This document shows positions 1 through 8,570 of a stretch of DNA of 14,808 nucleotides, piece after piece; position 1 is the stretch's first letter, and every line of letters starts with the position of its first letter. The translations under genes were made by a program, and so were the position numbers. Source of the stretch: Bacteroidales bacterium (lineage in GTDB: Bacteria; Bacteroidota; Bacteroidia; Bacteroidales; UBA7960); NCBI GenBank assembly GCA_007128045.1, contig SKYG01000028.1, positions 1 to 14,808 of the forward strand, read 5' to 3'. The notes under the pieces were generated by a model. It saw only the letters and a list, made by a program, of their open reading frames with translations, ran no database searches and was not told where the DNA came from.

Positions 1-29
1 AACAATTCAACAACTCAACAACTCAACAG
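1..29. repeat. 8-base tandem repeat, CTCAACAA family, at window start
   Basis: About three units related to CTCAACAA stand just after the sucB stop codon and run off the left edge of the window. The same unit forms the array at 4290-4324, and a relative (CCTCAACY) lies at 10984-11023. No coding potential is evident. Its position at the very edge suggests that the contig may end in this repeat. Confidence 0.8.
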
Positions 30-34
30 ACGAA

Positions 35-1360
35 TCACAGGCCCAATAAAATGTTCACGGGATCTTCCCCTTTGAACAACAGCCGTGAAGGGTTCTCTAT
101 AAACTCTTTCACCTTTACCAGAAAGCCAACAGACTCTTTTCCGTCAACGATGCGGTGGTCATAAGATAGTGCCAGGTACATCATCGGACGGATCACGATC
201 TGACCATTTCTGACCACTGGCCTGTCAAGGATGTTGTGCATACCCAATATGGCACTTTGCGGCGGGTTAATGATGGGTGTAGATAACATGGAACCGAAAA
301 TGCCTCCGTTGGTGATTGAAATAGTACCCCCCTTTAAATCTTCGAGATCAATTTTTCCATCGCGTGCTTTGGCAGCCATCTCCTGGATTTTCTCTTCCAG
401 TTGTGCAATGGTAAGTGCTTCGGCATTGCGGATCACTGGCACCATAAGTCCCTTGGGTGTGCTTACCGCAATGCCAATGTCGGCAAAATCCGGTATGACG
501 ATATGATTATTGTCGATATACCCGTTTACTGCAGGGAAAAATGGGATGCTTTCAGCCAACGCCTTTGTAAAGAACGACATAAATCCCAGCTTGAAGCCAT
601 ATTTTTTTATAAAAGCCTCCTGATAGGTGGCACGTAACGACATAATGGCCGACATGTCAACCTCATTAAAGGTGGTAAGCATGGCTGTTTGATTCTTCAC
701 GGCCACAAGCCGCTCAGCAATCTTACGCCTTAGAGTAGACATTTTTTGTCTTTTTTCCTCCCGGCCACCACCCCATCTTTGTGGCAAAGATGCTTGTTGA
801 TCTGCCAATGCAGCCCTGTTGCCGGCATCAGTTTTCCCTGCAATGGCAACTAATATATCTTTCTTGGTGATTCGTTTACTGTCTGATCTAATCGACAGGT
901 CTGACAAGCCGACGCCCATGTCATCCATGGTTTTTTTGGCTTGCGGAGAAAACGTGATAGCCTGTCGAAGGCTCTTCTCCGGCTTATCGTCACCCCCCGT
1001 GTCAGCATTTGTTACCATGCTATCGGAGGTAGGTTTGTCAATGGTCGTTTTGGCTGCTTCGGAGTCCTTTGTATCATCTTGTAAAGATTCTTTTTCTTGC
1101 TCAGCCGTCTTTTCCGGTTTTTCTGCTTCTGTGTCAATGATTGCGATCACCTCGCCCGGTTTTGTCTCGCTGCCTTCTTCCAGTTTAAAACTGATAGCTC
1201 CTGAAGCCGTTGCGCTGATGGTCAGGGTAGCTTTATCCGAATCAATCTCAGCGATTTCCTGATCTTTCTCTACGTACTGACCATTTGTAACCAGCCACCT
1301 AGCCAGTTCGACCTGTGTAATTGATTCACCGGCTTCAGGAACAATGATGTCGATTAACAT
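35..1360 (-). CDS. sucB: Dihydrolipoyllysine succinyltransferase, E2 of 2-oxoglutarate dehydrogenase
   Basis: This 441-residue protein is the E2 core of the cytoplasmic 2-oxoglutarate dehydrogenase complex and moves the succinyl group from E1-bound thiamine diphosphate to CoA by a lipoyl arm. Residues 1-76 form the lipoyl domain, with the lipoylated lysine K43 in EIDSDKAT. Residues about 77-135 are an acidic, low-complexity linker. Residues about 136-175 form the peripheral subunit-binding domain (FSPQAKK..., ITKKDIL). The rest is the acyltransferase domain, ending in the active-site motif DHRIVDG with H402 and D406. The length is slightly above the roughly 405 residues of the E. coli enzyme because of the linker. 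The ATG at 1360 lies 14 bases after the sucA stop, so the two genes form an operon. No E3 (lpd) gene is in the window. Pairing with sucA makes a pyruvate-specific or branched-chain E2 unlikely. Confidence 0.95.
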   Translation of the reverse strand: MLIDIIVPEAGESITQVELARWLVTNGQYVEKDQEIAEIDSDKATLTISATASGAISFKLEEGSETKPGEVIAIIDTEAEKPEKTAEQEKESLQDDTKDSEAAKTTIDKPTSDSMVTNADTGGDDKPEKSLRQAITFSPQAKKTMDDMGVGLSDLSIRSDSKRITKKDILVAIAGKTDAGNRAALADQQASLPQRWGGGREEKRQKMSTLRRKIAERLVAVKNQTAMLTTFNEVDMSAIMSLRATYQEAFIKKYGFKLGFMSFFTKALAESIPFFPAVNGYIDNNHIVIPDFADIGIAVSTPKGLMVPVIRNAEALTIAQLEEKIQEMAAKARDGKIDLEDLKGGTISITNGGIFGSMLSTPIINPPQSAILGMHNILDRPVVRNGQIVIRPMMYLALSYDHRIVDGKESVGFLVKVKEFIENPSRLLFKGEDPVNILLGL

Positions 1361-1374
1361 GATAATATCTTTTT

Positions 1375-4164
1375 TTACTGTTCAACCAGATGACTGATAC
1401 AAAGCTGCATGCACTCTTTACAAACATTTTCACAGTCACATTCTTCAAATGCTTTTTCAATAATCTTTTGTTGTTGCATGGCGTGAAACTTGCTGGAGCC
1501 ACTGGCAGGACTGGCACTTGGTGGCCTGGCAATGACGCCGGCCTTTATCCCTTTCAGATTGGCTTTGAGGTATGGCCAGGCACCCATATTCTGAGGTTCT
1601 TCCTGCACCCAGAGCCATCTTCTAGCCTTAGTGTATTTCTCTAAAAGCAGCTTAAGCTGTTTTTCGGGCAATGGATACAACTGTTCAAGCCGTACTATGG
1701 CTACATCCTGGTTCATTGTTTGGTGCTTTTCTTCCAAAAGCTCGTAATATATCTTACCTGAACAAAGAATCACCCGTTGAACAAGATCAGGGTTGGCTTC
1801 TTCGTCGTCTATGACTTCCAGAAACTGTCCTTTGATCAGGTCTCGGAGACTTGAGACACAGGTGGGATGTCTGAGAAGGCTTTTTGGGGTAAATACCACC
1901 ATAGGTTTCCGAAATGGTCTTTTCATATGCCTGCGAAGCAGGTGAAATAAACTGGCAGGGGTTGTGCAATTTGCCAGCACCATATTGTTGTCGGCACACA
2001 AGGTTAAGAATCTTTCCATGCGGGCACTTGAGTGCTCCGGCCCCTGGCCTTCATACCCGTGAGGCAAAAACATGACCAGGCCGTTCATGAGCCGCCACTT
2101 TTGCTCCGCGCATGTAATAAACTGGTCTATGATGATTTGTGCGCCGTTGTTGAAGTCCCCAAATTGTGCTTCCCATATAACCAATGAATTGGGGCTTGCA
2201 GCGGCATATCCGTATTCAAAACCCAGCACGCCATATTCCGACAGCAAGGAGTTGTAAATGTTGAAATCAGCCTGTTTCTCGCCAAGGTTCAGTAAGGGGA
2301 CATACTCCTCCTCTGATTCTTCCATTTTAAGTACGGCATGGCGGTGACTAAAAGTACCTCTCTCTACATCCTGGCCTGAGAACCTGACAGGATATCCCTC
2401 ATGAAGCAGGGATGCATACGCCAGGGTTTCTCCCATTGCCCAGTCAATCACCCCTGTTTCCAGCACCATTTTCCGGCGTTCATCCATCAAGCGTATTGTT
2501 TTACGAAAGAAACGTTTGTCCTCGGGTAAATGTGTAATCTTTTCTGCCAGCTCGCACAATATGCTTCCCTTAATGCCGGTTTCGACATGCTTCTCAAGAT
2601 CATCTACACCAGGCCATATATACCCTTTCCAGGTTTTCTCGAGAAACGGATCAATATGTCCCTTTTTTATCTGTCTGGCCTTATCAATTCCGGAATTAAG
2701 CTTTTCATCAAATAGAGAACGCTGTCGTTCTACGAACTCCTCTGTTATGATGCCCTGCTCAAGCAATTTTTTGATGTAAATCTTAGCCGGGTCAGGGTGC
2801 TGTTCGATGATCTTATACAGTATGGGCTGGGTAAACCTCGGCTCATCACTTTCATTATGGCCATATTTTCTGTAGGATAACAGATCAATGAACACATCGC
2901 GTTGAAACTTCTGACGAAACTCCATGGCCAATTCGATGGTGTATACAACTGCTTCGACATCATCGCCATTCACATGAAAGATGGGAGATTGAATGGTCTT
3001 GGCCACATCTGTGCAATAGATGCTTGATCGGCCATCCAAATAGTTCGTGGTAAAGCCTAATTGGTTGTTGATAACCAAATGGATGGTACCACCTGTGCGA
3101 TATCCTTCCAGCTCCGACATCTGCAACACTTCATATACGATTCCTTGTCCGGCTATAGATGCATCACCATGTATCAGTATTGGTGCAACCTGTTGCGAGT
3201 CACCATGATAAGAGTGGTCGATCTTGGCACGTGCAATCCCCTGTACTACCGGGTCAACGGCCTCCAGGTGACTGGGATTTGGGGCAATGCTCAGCTTAAT
3301 GGTTTTTTCTTCAGAGGTAGTGGTTTCAAGTGTACAGCCAAGGTGGTACTTCACATCGCCAAGCAGCGTTTCTTCTTCATACTCTTTGCCCTCAAATTCA
3401 CTGAATATCTTGTAGTAGGGTTTTTTTAAAATATTTGCCAACACGTTAAGCCTGCCACGATGTGCCATTCCAATTACGTACTCTTTGATGCCAAGTGAGG
3501 CCCCTTTTTCTATTACAGCATCCAGTGCCGGTATCAGACTTTCACACCCTTCGAGTGAGAAGCCTTTCTGCCCAGGGAAACGTTTTCTTACAAAGTGCTC
3601 AAAACCAACGGCCTCAATAAGCTTGTTCAGTATTCGCGCCTTCTTGTCTGAAGAAAAATGTGGTGTGTTTCTTGGCCCCTCCATCCTGTTCTTGAGCCAT
3701 TCGACAATCTCAGGCGTGTGGATATGCATATATTCAACACCAATGCTTTGGCAGTAGGTCTGCTGAAGGTGGTTGATAATTTCAGTTAATGGTACCTTGC
3801 CAATACCAAGTTCATTGCCCGCTAAAAATGGAGTAGAAAGATCCTCTTCGGTAAGGCCAAAGTTATCATAATCAAGTGTCGGATAGTATTTTCTGCGGGT
3901 ACGAACCGGGTTGGTTTTTGTAAAAAAATGACCACGTTCCCTATATCCATTAATAAGATCTATTACATTAAATTCGTTTCGGTGAATGTCTTTCTCCTTT
4001 TTTGCAGCACTTTCAGGCTCAGGGAAATGCGTCCTGGCGAATTCAAAACCCTCAAAGAACAAACGCCACCCCGGCTCAACTTTTCCAGGATCTGCCATGT
4101 ATTGTCTGTACAGAAGCTCAATCTCATCGGCTTCAGCATTGCCTAAAAAGGAAAATTTTTCCAT
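1375..4164 (-). CDS. sucA: 2-oxoglutarate dehydrogenase E1 (thiamine diphosphate-dependent)
   Basis: This 929-residue protein is the E1 subunit that decarboxylates 2-oxoglutarate and passes the succinyl group to the lipoyl arm of SucB. The N-terminus (FLGNAEADEIELLYRQY...) is the short E1o segment thought to contact E2. Visible landmarks are GMAHRGRLNVL near residue 231, the thiamine diphosphate region from HGDASIAGQG (near 333) to INNQ (near 365), GQDVERGTFSHRHA near 594, the substrate-region motif LPHGYEGQGPEHSSAR near 700, and the late motif VQEEPQNMGAW. The length fits the family. It is the first gene of the operon with sucB. The conserved end (MQQQKIIEKAFE) is followed by an unusual tail of about 22 residues with five cysteines at 909, 911, 915, 918 and 922, which I do not recognise from other E1o proteins. 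The ATG at 4164 begins at the expected N-terminal motif. Confidence 0.96.
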   Translation of the reverse strand: MEKFSFLGNAEADEIELLYRQYMADPGKVEPGWRLFFEGFEFARTHFPEPESAAKKEKDIHRNEFNVIDLINGYRERGHFFTKTNPVRTRRKYYPTLDYDNFGLTEEDLSTPFLAGNELGIGKVPLTEIINHLQQTYCQSIGVEYMHIHTPEIVEWLKNRMEGPRNTPHFSSDKKARILNKLIEAVGFEHFVRKRFPGQKGFSLEGCESLIPALDAVIEKGASLGIKEYVIGMAHRGRLNVLANILKKPYYKIFSEFEGKEYEEETLLGDVKYHLGCTLETTTSEEKTIKLSIAPNPSHLEAVDPVVQGIARAKIDHSYHGDSQQVAPILIHGDASIAGQGIVYEVLQMSELEGYRTGGTIHLVINNQLGFTTNYLDGRSSIYCTDVAKTIQSPIFHVNGDDVEAVVYTIELAMEFRQKFQRDVFIDLLSYRKYGHNESDEPRFTQPILYKIIEQHPDPAKIYIKKLLEQGIITEEFVERQRSLFDEKLNSGIDKARQIKKGHIDPFLEKTWKGYIWPGVDDLEKHVETGIKGSILCELAEKITHLPEDKRFFRKTIRLMDERRKMVLETGVIDWAMGETLAYASLLHEGYPVRFSGQDVERGTFSHRHAVLKMEESEEEYVPLLNLGEKQADFNIYNSLLSEYGVLGFEYGYAAASPNSLVIWEAQFGDFNNGAQIIIDQFITCAEQKWRLMNGLVMFLPHGYEGQGPEHSSARMERFLTLCADNNMVLANCTTPASLFHLLRRHMKRPFRKPMVVFTPKSLLRHPTCVSSLRDLIKGQFLEVIDDEEANPDLVQRVILCSGKIYYELLEEKHQTMNQDVAIVRLEQLYPLPEKQLKLLLEKYTKARRWLWVQEEPQNMGAWPYLKANLKGIKAGVIARPPSASPASGSSKFHAMQQQKIIEKAFEECDCENVCKECMQLCISHLVEQ

Positions 4165-4206
4165 GCGATCTTACCATTCACTGTTAATTAACCCTTTTTG
4201 TATAAT

Positions 4207-4276
4207 GACAGGCCCAGTCCTGTCTCTACAAAAAATCCTGCTGTATGTCAGACAGGCCCAGTCCTGTCCCTACAAA
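4207..4276. repeat. Two direct copies of a 26-base hairpin repeat
   Basis: The copies begin at 4207 and 4251, 44 bases apart. Each has GACAGG, a six-base loop CCCAGT, CCTGTC, then YCTACAAA, so each can form a six-base-pair stem. They differ at one visible position (tctCTACAAA against cccTACAAA region). They lie in the expected 5' leader of sucA. They look like a small dispersed palindromic repeat of the REP kind; no transposase is nearby. Confidence 0.75.
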
Positions 4277-4289
4277 TGCTACCTACTGC

Positions 4290-4324
4290 CTCAACTCAAC
4301 AACTCAACAACTCAACAACTCAAC
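4290..4324. repeat. 8-base tandem repeat, CTCAACAA family
   Basis: Three exact CTCAACAA units (4295-4318) are flanked by partial units. The unit is the same as in the array at the left edge of the window. The array lies upstream of sucA on its coding strand and contains no long open frame. Confidence 0.85.
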
Positions 4325-4344
4325 TATCTCCCCACCTATATATA

Positions 4345-4352
4345 CAAAAATA
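4345..4352 (-). promoter_or_regulatory. Possible -7 box upstream of sucA
   Basis: On the minus strand the sequence reads TATTTTTG, which fits the Bacteroidota -7 consensus TAnnTTTG. No TTTG box is seen 17-19 bases further upstream. If used, it would give a leader of roughly 170 bases that includes the hairpin and CTCAACAA repeats. This is a weak call that rests on one short match. Confidence 0.22.
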
Positions 4353-4463
4353 GTATAATTAATGTTTAACTTGCATCAATATATTTATACACCCTTTTCC
4401 CCGACATGAAATGTCCATAATCATCGCTTTGACACACATAGACCTGTTTATGGGCATTCACTT

Positions 4464-4500
4464 GACTTTTTGACCTTCAGACCTTCAGACTTTCAGACAA
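4464..4500 (-). repeat. Octad element TT-(GTCTGAAR)3-GTCAAAAA-GTC, copy 1
   Basis: Read on the minus strand, this 37-base element starts TTGTCTGAAA, has two GTCTGAAG octads, and ends GTCAAAAAGTC. The copy at 8455-8491 has the same length and the copy at 10954-10982 is exactly one octad shorter. The shared head and tail show that it is a defined dispersed element rather than a random microsatellite. Confidence 0.8.
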
Positions 4501-4547
4501 ATGTTAAACATAAGGAAACAATCATTAACAATAAAACAAATAATTTT

Positions 4548-4577
4548 TTTGCATTATCATTATGATGATTATATTTG
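4548..4577 (+). promoter_or_regulatory. Bacteroidota-type promoter of the TPR gene
   Basis: TTTG at 4548-4551, a spacer of 18 bases, and TATATTTG at 4570-4577 match the Bacteroidota -33/-7 consensus (TTTG, about 17-19 bases, TAnnTTTG). Transcription would begin near 4583-4585 and give a leader of about 95 bases before the ATG at 4678. The downstream peptidase gene has no equally good promoter of its own, so it may share this one. Confidence 0.6.
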
Positions 4578-4677
4578 AAGCGCAATAAGAGATATTTTTT
4601 TAAGATTTTGTGTTCATACAAGATTAATATATTTATACGTATCTGCTTAATTACGTGATTGTAAAATTGCTGTATTT

Positions 4678-5424
4678 ATGGCCAAAACCCCAAAACAAGA
4701 TAAAGCTTTAGACCTGGAAAAGGCCTGGACAAAATTTAAAAAGAAAGACTTTGAGAAAGCACTGGCTTTGTTCGAAGAGCTATTGGATGAGAATGATAAT
4801 GACGCAGAGGCTCTTTATGGCAGGGCTTGCTGCCTGATTCGTTGTGAAGAATATGAAGACGCCCTGAAGGACCTTAACGTGTTGATCAGGAAAAGTCCAA
4901 AGGAAAGCAGGTATGTGCATGCCAGGTCTATGGTATATGGTGCGGAGGAAAAGCTAAAGGATGCCATCAAAGATCTCGAGAGGGTGATTGAACTGGCATC
5001 AGATTCTGTGGAGGCCCACTGCGACCTTGGTGGTGCTTATCTGATTAGCGGTGATTTTGCTAGGGCAAACGACTGTTTCGACACCTGTATAGATATTGAC
5101 CGTACCTGTCCTGATGCATGGTTTGGAAAGGCAATGGTGGCCATTGAGAAGAAAGAACCCAAGCGTGCCATTGAATACCTGAATGCTGCTATCAAGATTG
5201 ATGGAAAATATTTGCTTGCCATATTGGCCCGTGCCGAGGCATACCTGATGTCAAACCAGAAAAAAGAAGGACTGCAGGATATACGCAAAGCTCTGAGCCT
5301 GAACCCTGATCTTTTTAAAAATAACGAATTAGCTGGTCAGGACGATGTCACACCCTATGGCAACGATGAAAATGACTCCCTCGACGAAGATCAGGATTAT
5401 GAAGCGTACAAACTGGAAGATTAA
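4678..5424 (+). CDS. Cytoplasmic tetratricopeptide-repeat protein
   Basis: This 248-residue protein is built almost wholly of about six TPR units (near residues 10-41, 43-76, 77-110, 111-144, 145-178 and 179-212), with typical pairs such as AEALYGRACCLI/EEYEDALKDLNVLI and PDAWFGKAMVAI/KRAIEYLNAAIKID. TPR solenoids bind other proteins, but nothing here says which. There is no signal peptide or membrane segment, so it should be cytoplasmic. The last 25 or so residues are strongly acidic and probably disordered. Cysteines are fairly frequent for a TPR protein (C51, C52, C56 in the second repeat, and C124, C132, C136, C144 region further on) but form no known motif. It is read from a good promoter at 4548-4577 and is followed after 100 bases by the S9 peptidase gene in the same direction. 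No functional link between the two can be shown. Confidence 0.88.
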   Translation: MAKTPKQDKALDLEKAWTKFKKKDFEKALALFEELLDENDNDAEALYGRACCLIRCEEYEDALKDLNVLIRKSPKESRYVHARSMVYGAEEKLKDAIKDLERVIELASDSVEAHCDLGGAYLISGDFARANDCFDTCIDIDRTCPDAWFGKAMVAIEKKEPKRAIEYLNAAIKIDGKYLLAILARAEAYLMSNQKKEGLQDIRKALSLNPDLFKNNELAGQDDVTPYGNDENDSLDEDQDYEAYKLED

Positions 5425-5524
5425 CTATCCTACCTTATTCCTAATTCCTGTATAGGCTATAGTATTCAAATACAATTACTATCGTTGTGCCTGTCACATT
5501 TTACCAATAGATATTATATTACTG

Positions 5525-8404
5525 ATGAAAATACGCTTCGGATTGCTATTACTTCTCATCCTCCTTTATCCAATATCGGGATGCTTCTCACAACACAAAT
5601 TAACACTTTCCCATGAAGATTATGCCGACTGGAATGTTATATCCAATACGAACCTGTCGCCCGATGGGAGTTGGCTTTTATATGAGCTGAATCCTCAGGA
5701 TGGCGATGGGTTATTGGTGATAAGACACCTGGAAAGCAATCGTGAGGAGCATATTCCCAGAGGGTATCGTGCCACAGTTTCTCCCGACGGCAACTATGCA
5801 GCATTTCATATAAAGCCGCAACAAGCTGTTCTCCGGCAGGCGAAAGTCGAGAAAAAAAAACGGAATGAAACCCCCATAGACTCTCTGGGGATTTTTATCT
5901 TCGATGCATGGAAATATACCAAATACCCTGCATTGGTCTCTTATTCTTTTCCCAGAGAGGCATCAGACTGGATGACGTATGTCGTTGACAATGCCATGCT
6001 TGAGTTTCTCGGCAAAGAACTTGAAAAAGACAAACAGGAGCCCGTCATTGAGGAAGAAGAATCAGAGAATCCTCAACCAGAGTCTGAAGAAGAAATCGGT
6101 TCAGAAAATGAAGATTCTGAAGAAAAGAAAAAGGAAAAGCCCGGTAAGTCGTTGCATCTGTATAACCCGATTTCAGGTGAACGTATTGAAATTCCAAGGA
6201 TCAGCGATCATGTGCTGTCCGACTTTGGAACCGTCGTTGCGGGCCTCACTGAGAAGGAAGAGAAAGATACACTATCACTCTGGGAAGCTTTTGTAATTGA
6301 AACAGAAAGCTTGGATCCAAAGATCATTGACAGCCGATACGGAGAGATGAAGCAACTTAATATTGACATCAATGGTCAACAGCTGGTCTGGTTGTTTTCC
6401 TCCGATACTACTGATACAAAGACCTTCTTACTGGTTCATTATGATCTCGAACAAGATAGGATACATGAGCTTTCTGACAGGTTGACCAGTGGCATGCCTG
6501 AAGGCTACGGAATAAGCGAACACCGCAAACCTTATTTCTCTGATAACGGCCAGAGGCTTTTTTTTGGAACAGCCCCTCTGCTTGTTGTACAGGACGAAGA
6601 TACCCTGCTGAGAGAAGAAAAGTACTCTCTAGACATATGGCATTGGGAAGACCCTATGTTGCAATCACAACAAAAGGCCCAGTTAAGGCAATTGCAACAA
6701 AGAAACTACCTGGCTGTTTATTATCCCGGTCAATCAAATCTGGTTCAGCTTGGTGATGAAGACCTTAGTGTTATTCAATTGAATGAAACAAGGAATTCAG
6801 CCTATGCCTTGGGCCAGAATCCGGAACCATATTTGATCGAACGGCAATGGACAGGTGGAAATTCCCGCGACCTTTATGCAGTATCTGTTTCTGATGGTGC
6901 CAGATACATGATAGCTGACCGTGTTGAATCTACGGCAAGTATCTCTCCAGGGGGTAATTATATTGTGTGGTATGACATATCCGAACCTGGCTGGAAAGCG
7001 TATTCTTTGTCCGGAAAATTTACTGTATCTCTTACAGACGGTATTGATGTGGCGTTTTATAATGAAGAAAACGATCAGCCCACGTTTGCCCGGCCATATG
7101 GGATAGCAGGGTGGGCCACCGACGATCAGGCAGTGCTTATTTATGACAGGTTCGATATTTGGCTGGCTGATCCAACGGGAGCAAACCCTCTTGTAAATAT
7201 TACTTCTGGTTTCGGGCGAGAACACAATACCAGGCTTAGGATACAGAATTTGGATCGTGACGACTATTTTATACGACTTGATGAAAAATTATTGCTGTCG
7301 GCATTTAATGAACGCACCATGCAAAGTGGGTTCTTTTCCCTGAACAATCAGAGACTGGAGATGCTGATCATGGATGATGCCTCTTTTTCGGGCCTTCAAA
7401 AATCCAAACACGCAGAGAAGTATTTATTCAGAAAGAGTACGTTTTTAGAATATCCTGATGTCTGGATCTGTGATGAAACATTTCGTAACCCACAGAAGGT
7501 TTCAGAGGCAAACCCTCAACAATCAGAGTATAACTGGGGGAGTGTTCAGCTGGTTGAATGGCTGGACTTTAAGAACGAACCACTTAAAGGCCTTTTATAT
7601 CTTCCTGATAACCTCGATGCAAGCAAGAAGTATCCTATGTTGGTCTATTTCTATGAGCGATCTTCCCAAGGACTGCATTCTCATTCGATACCGTCGCCCA
7701 GCAGGTCAACTATCAACAGACCATATTGCACGAGCAATGGTTATATCGTTTTTGTGCCTGACATAACGTATGAAATCGGCTTTCCGGGTGAGAGCGCCTA
7801 CAATGCCATCATTAGTGGTACCAAGGCCATGGTTGAACGTTATCCATTTATCGACAGGGAGCGTATGGGCTTACAGGGTCAAAGCTGGGGTGGCTACCAG
7901 ATAGCCTACCTGGTAACCCGTACCAACTTATTTAAAGCAGCCATGGCCGGCGCGCCGGTTAGTAATATGGTAAGTGCATACGGAGGAATCAGATGGCAAA
8001 CCGGCCTAAACAGACAGTTTCAATATGAGCAGACACAAAGCCGCATCGGGGGAACCTTATGGGAAAAACCATTAAGGTACATTGAGAATTCACCCATCTT
8101 CTTTGCCGACAAGATTGAAACGCCCTTGCTTATGATGCATAACGATGATGATGGTGCCGTGCCCTGGTATCAGGGTATTGAACTGTTTACTGCGATGAGG
8201 CGCCTGTCGAAACCTGTTTGGATGCTCGTTTATAACGGAGAGGCTCACAATCTGACCAAATGGCCAAACAGGATGGATTTATCTGTGAGGATGTATCAGT
8301 TTTTTGATCATTATCTAAAAGATGAACCCGCTCCCATCTGGCTGAAACGCGGTATCCCCGCCACAGAGAAAGGCAAAACCCACGGATACGAACTAACAGA
8401 ATAG
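5525..8404 (+). CDS. Exported S9 (prolyl oligopeptidase family) serine peptidase, probable lipoprotein
   Basis: This 959-residue protein begins with an export signal whose end, ISGC, is a lipobox with C20 as the lipidated residue, so it probably sits in the inner or outer membrane facing the periplasm or the outside. The long middle part has repeated blade-like stretches (NLSPDGSWLLYEL, VSPDGNYAAFHI, SISPGGNYIVWYD), as in the N-terminal beta-propeller of the family. The C-terminal alpha/beta-hydrolase domain holds the catalytic triad: S787 in GQSWGGY, D876 in HNDDDGAVPW and H908 in GEAHN. Such enzymes cleave short peptides after proline or a related residue and serve peptide scavenging; the exact specificity cannot be read. 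Residues about 165-207 are a very acidic Glu/Ser/Lys insertion in the propeller region. It lies 100 bases after the TPR gene and converges with the sulfur operon. Confidence 0.92.
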   Translation: MKIRFGLLLLLILLYPISGCFSQHKLTLSHEDYADWNVISNTNLSPDGSWLLYELNPQDGDGLLVIRHLESNREEHIPRGYRATVSPDGNYAAFHIKPQQAVLRQAKVEKKKRNETPIDSLGIFIFDAWKYTKYPALVSYSFPREASDWMTYVVDNAMLEFLGKELEKDKQEPVIEEEESENPQPESEEEIGSENEDSEEKKKEKPGKSLHLYNPISGERIEIPRISDHVLSDFGTVVAGLTEKEEKDTLSLWEAFVIETESLDPKIIDSRYGEMKQLNIDINGQQLVWLFSSDTTDTKTFLLVHYDLEQDRIHELSDRLTSGMPEGYGISEHRKPYFSDNGQRLFFGTAPLLVVQDEDTLLREEKYSLDIWHWEDPMLQSQQKAQLRQLQQRNYLAVYYPGQSNLVQLGDEDLSVIQLNETRNSAYALGQNPEPYLIERQWTGGNSRDLYAVSVSDGARYMIADRVESTASISPGGNYIVWYDISEPGWKAYSLSGKFTVSLTDGIDVAFYNEENDQPTFARPYGIAGWATDDQAVLIYDRFDIWLADPTGANPLVNITSGFGREHNTRLRIQNLDRDDYFIRLDEKLLLSAFNERTMQSGFFSLNNQRLEMLIMDDASFSGLQKSKHAEKYLFRKSTFLEYPDVWICDETFRNPQKVSEANPQQSEYNWGSVQLVEWLDFKNEPLKGLLYLPDNLDASKKYPMLVYFYERSSQGLHSHSIPSPSRSTINRPYCTSNGYIVFVPDITYEIGFPGESAYNAIISGTKAMVERYPFIDRERMGLQGQSWGGYQIAYLVTRTNLFKAAMAGAPVSNMVSAYGGIRWQTGLNRQFQYEQTQSRIGGTLWEKPLRYIENSPIFFADKIETPLLMMHNDDDGAVPWYQGIELFTAMRRLSKPVWMLVYNGEAHNLTKWPNRMDLSVRMYQFFDHYLKDEPAPIWLKRGIPATEKGKTHGYELTE

Positions 8405-8454
8405 GCAGAAAGACCTAAATTTCCAGTATTGCCAATATATTCATCTGTTTAAAA

Positions 8455-8491
8455 TTGTCTGAAAGTCTGAAAGTCTGAAAGTTGAAAAGTC
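8455..8491 (+). repeat. Octad element TT-(GTCTGAAA)3-GTTGAAAA-GTC, copy 2
   Basis: Three exact GTCTGAAA octads follow TT and are closed by GTTGAAAAGTC, 37 bases in all. It lies between the convergent ends of the peptidase gene and the sulfur operon, followed by an A-rich run. Copy 1 (4464-4500) is in the opposite orientation; copy 3 is at 10954-10982. Confidence 0.85.
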
Positions 8492-8570
8492 AAAAAAAAA
8501 GGGAAATCTTTTAATCATGCGTCTGTGTGTCAAAGCGTTTGTCATGGGTATTTCATCTTGCCTGATTGCC

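Larger units (their letters stand above)
4165..4677. other. Non-coding divergent intergenic region, repeat-rich
   Basis: These 513 bases separate sucA (leftward) from the TPR gene (rightward), and I see no credible gene in them. From left to right they hold two copies of a hairpin-forming repeat, a CTCAACAA tandem array, a -7 box candidate for sucA, one copy of the GTCTGAAA element in reverse orientation, and a very AT-rich stretch with a good promoter for the TPR gene. Confidence 0.75.

Noticed and set aside
819..1262. A 147-codon open frame on the plus strand opposite sucB
   Set aside because: It lies across the lipoyl domain and linker of sucB, whose motifs are certain; the reverse frame is a by-product of codon bias.
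3061..3429. A 122-codon open frame on the plus strand opposite sucA
   Set aside because: It overlaps the thiamine diphosphate-binding part of sucA and shows no family features.
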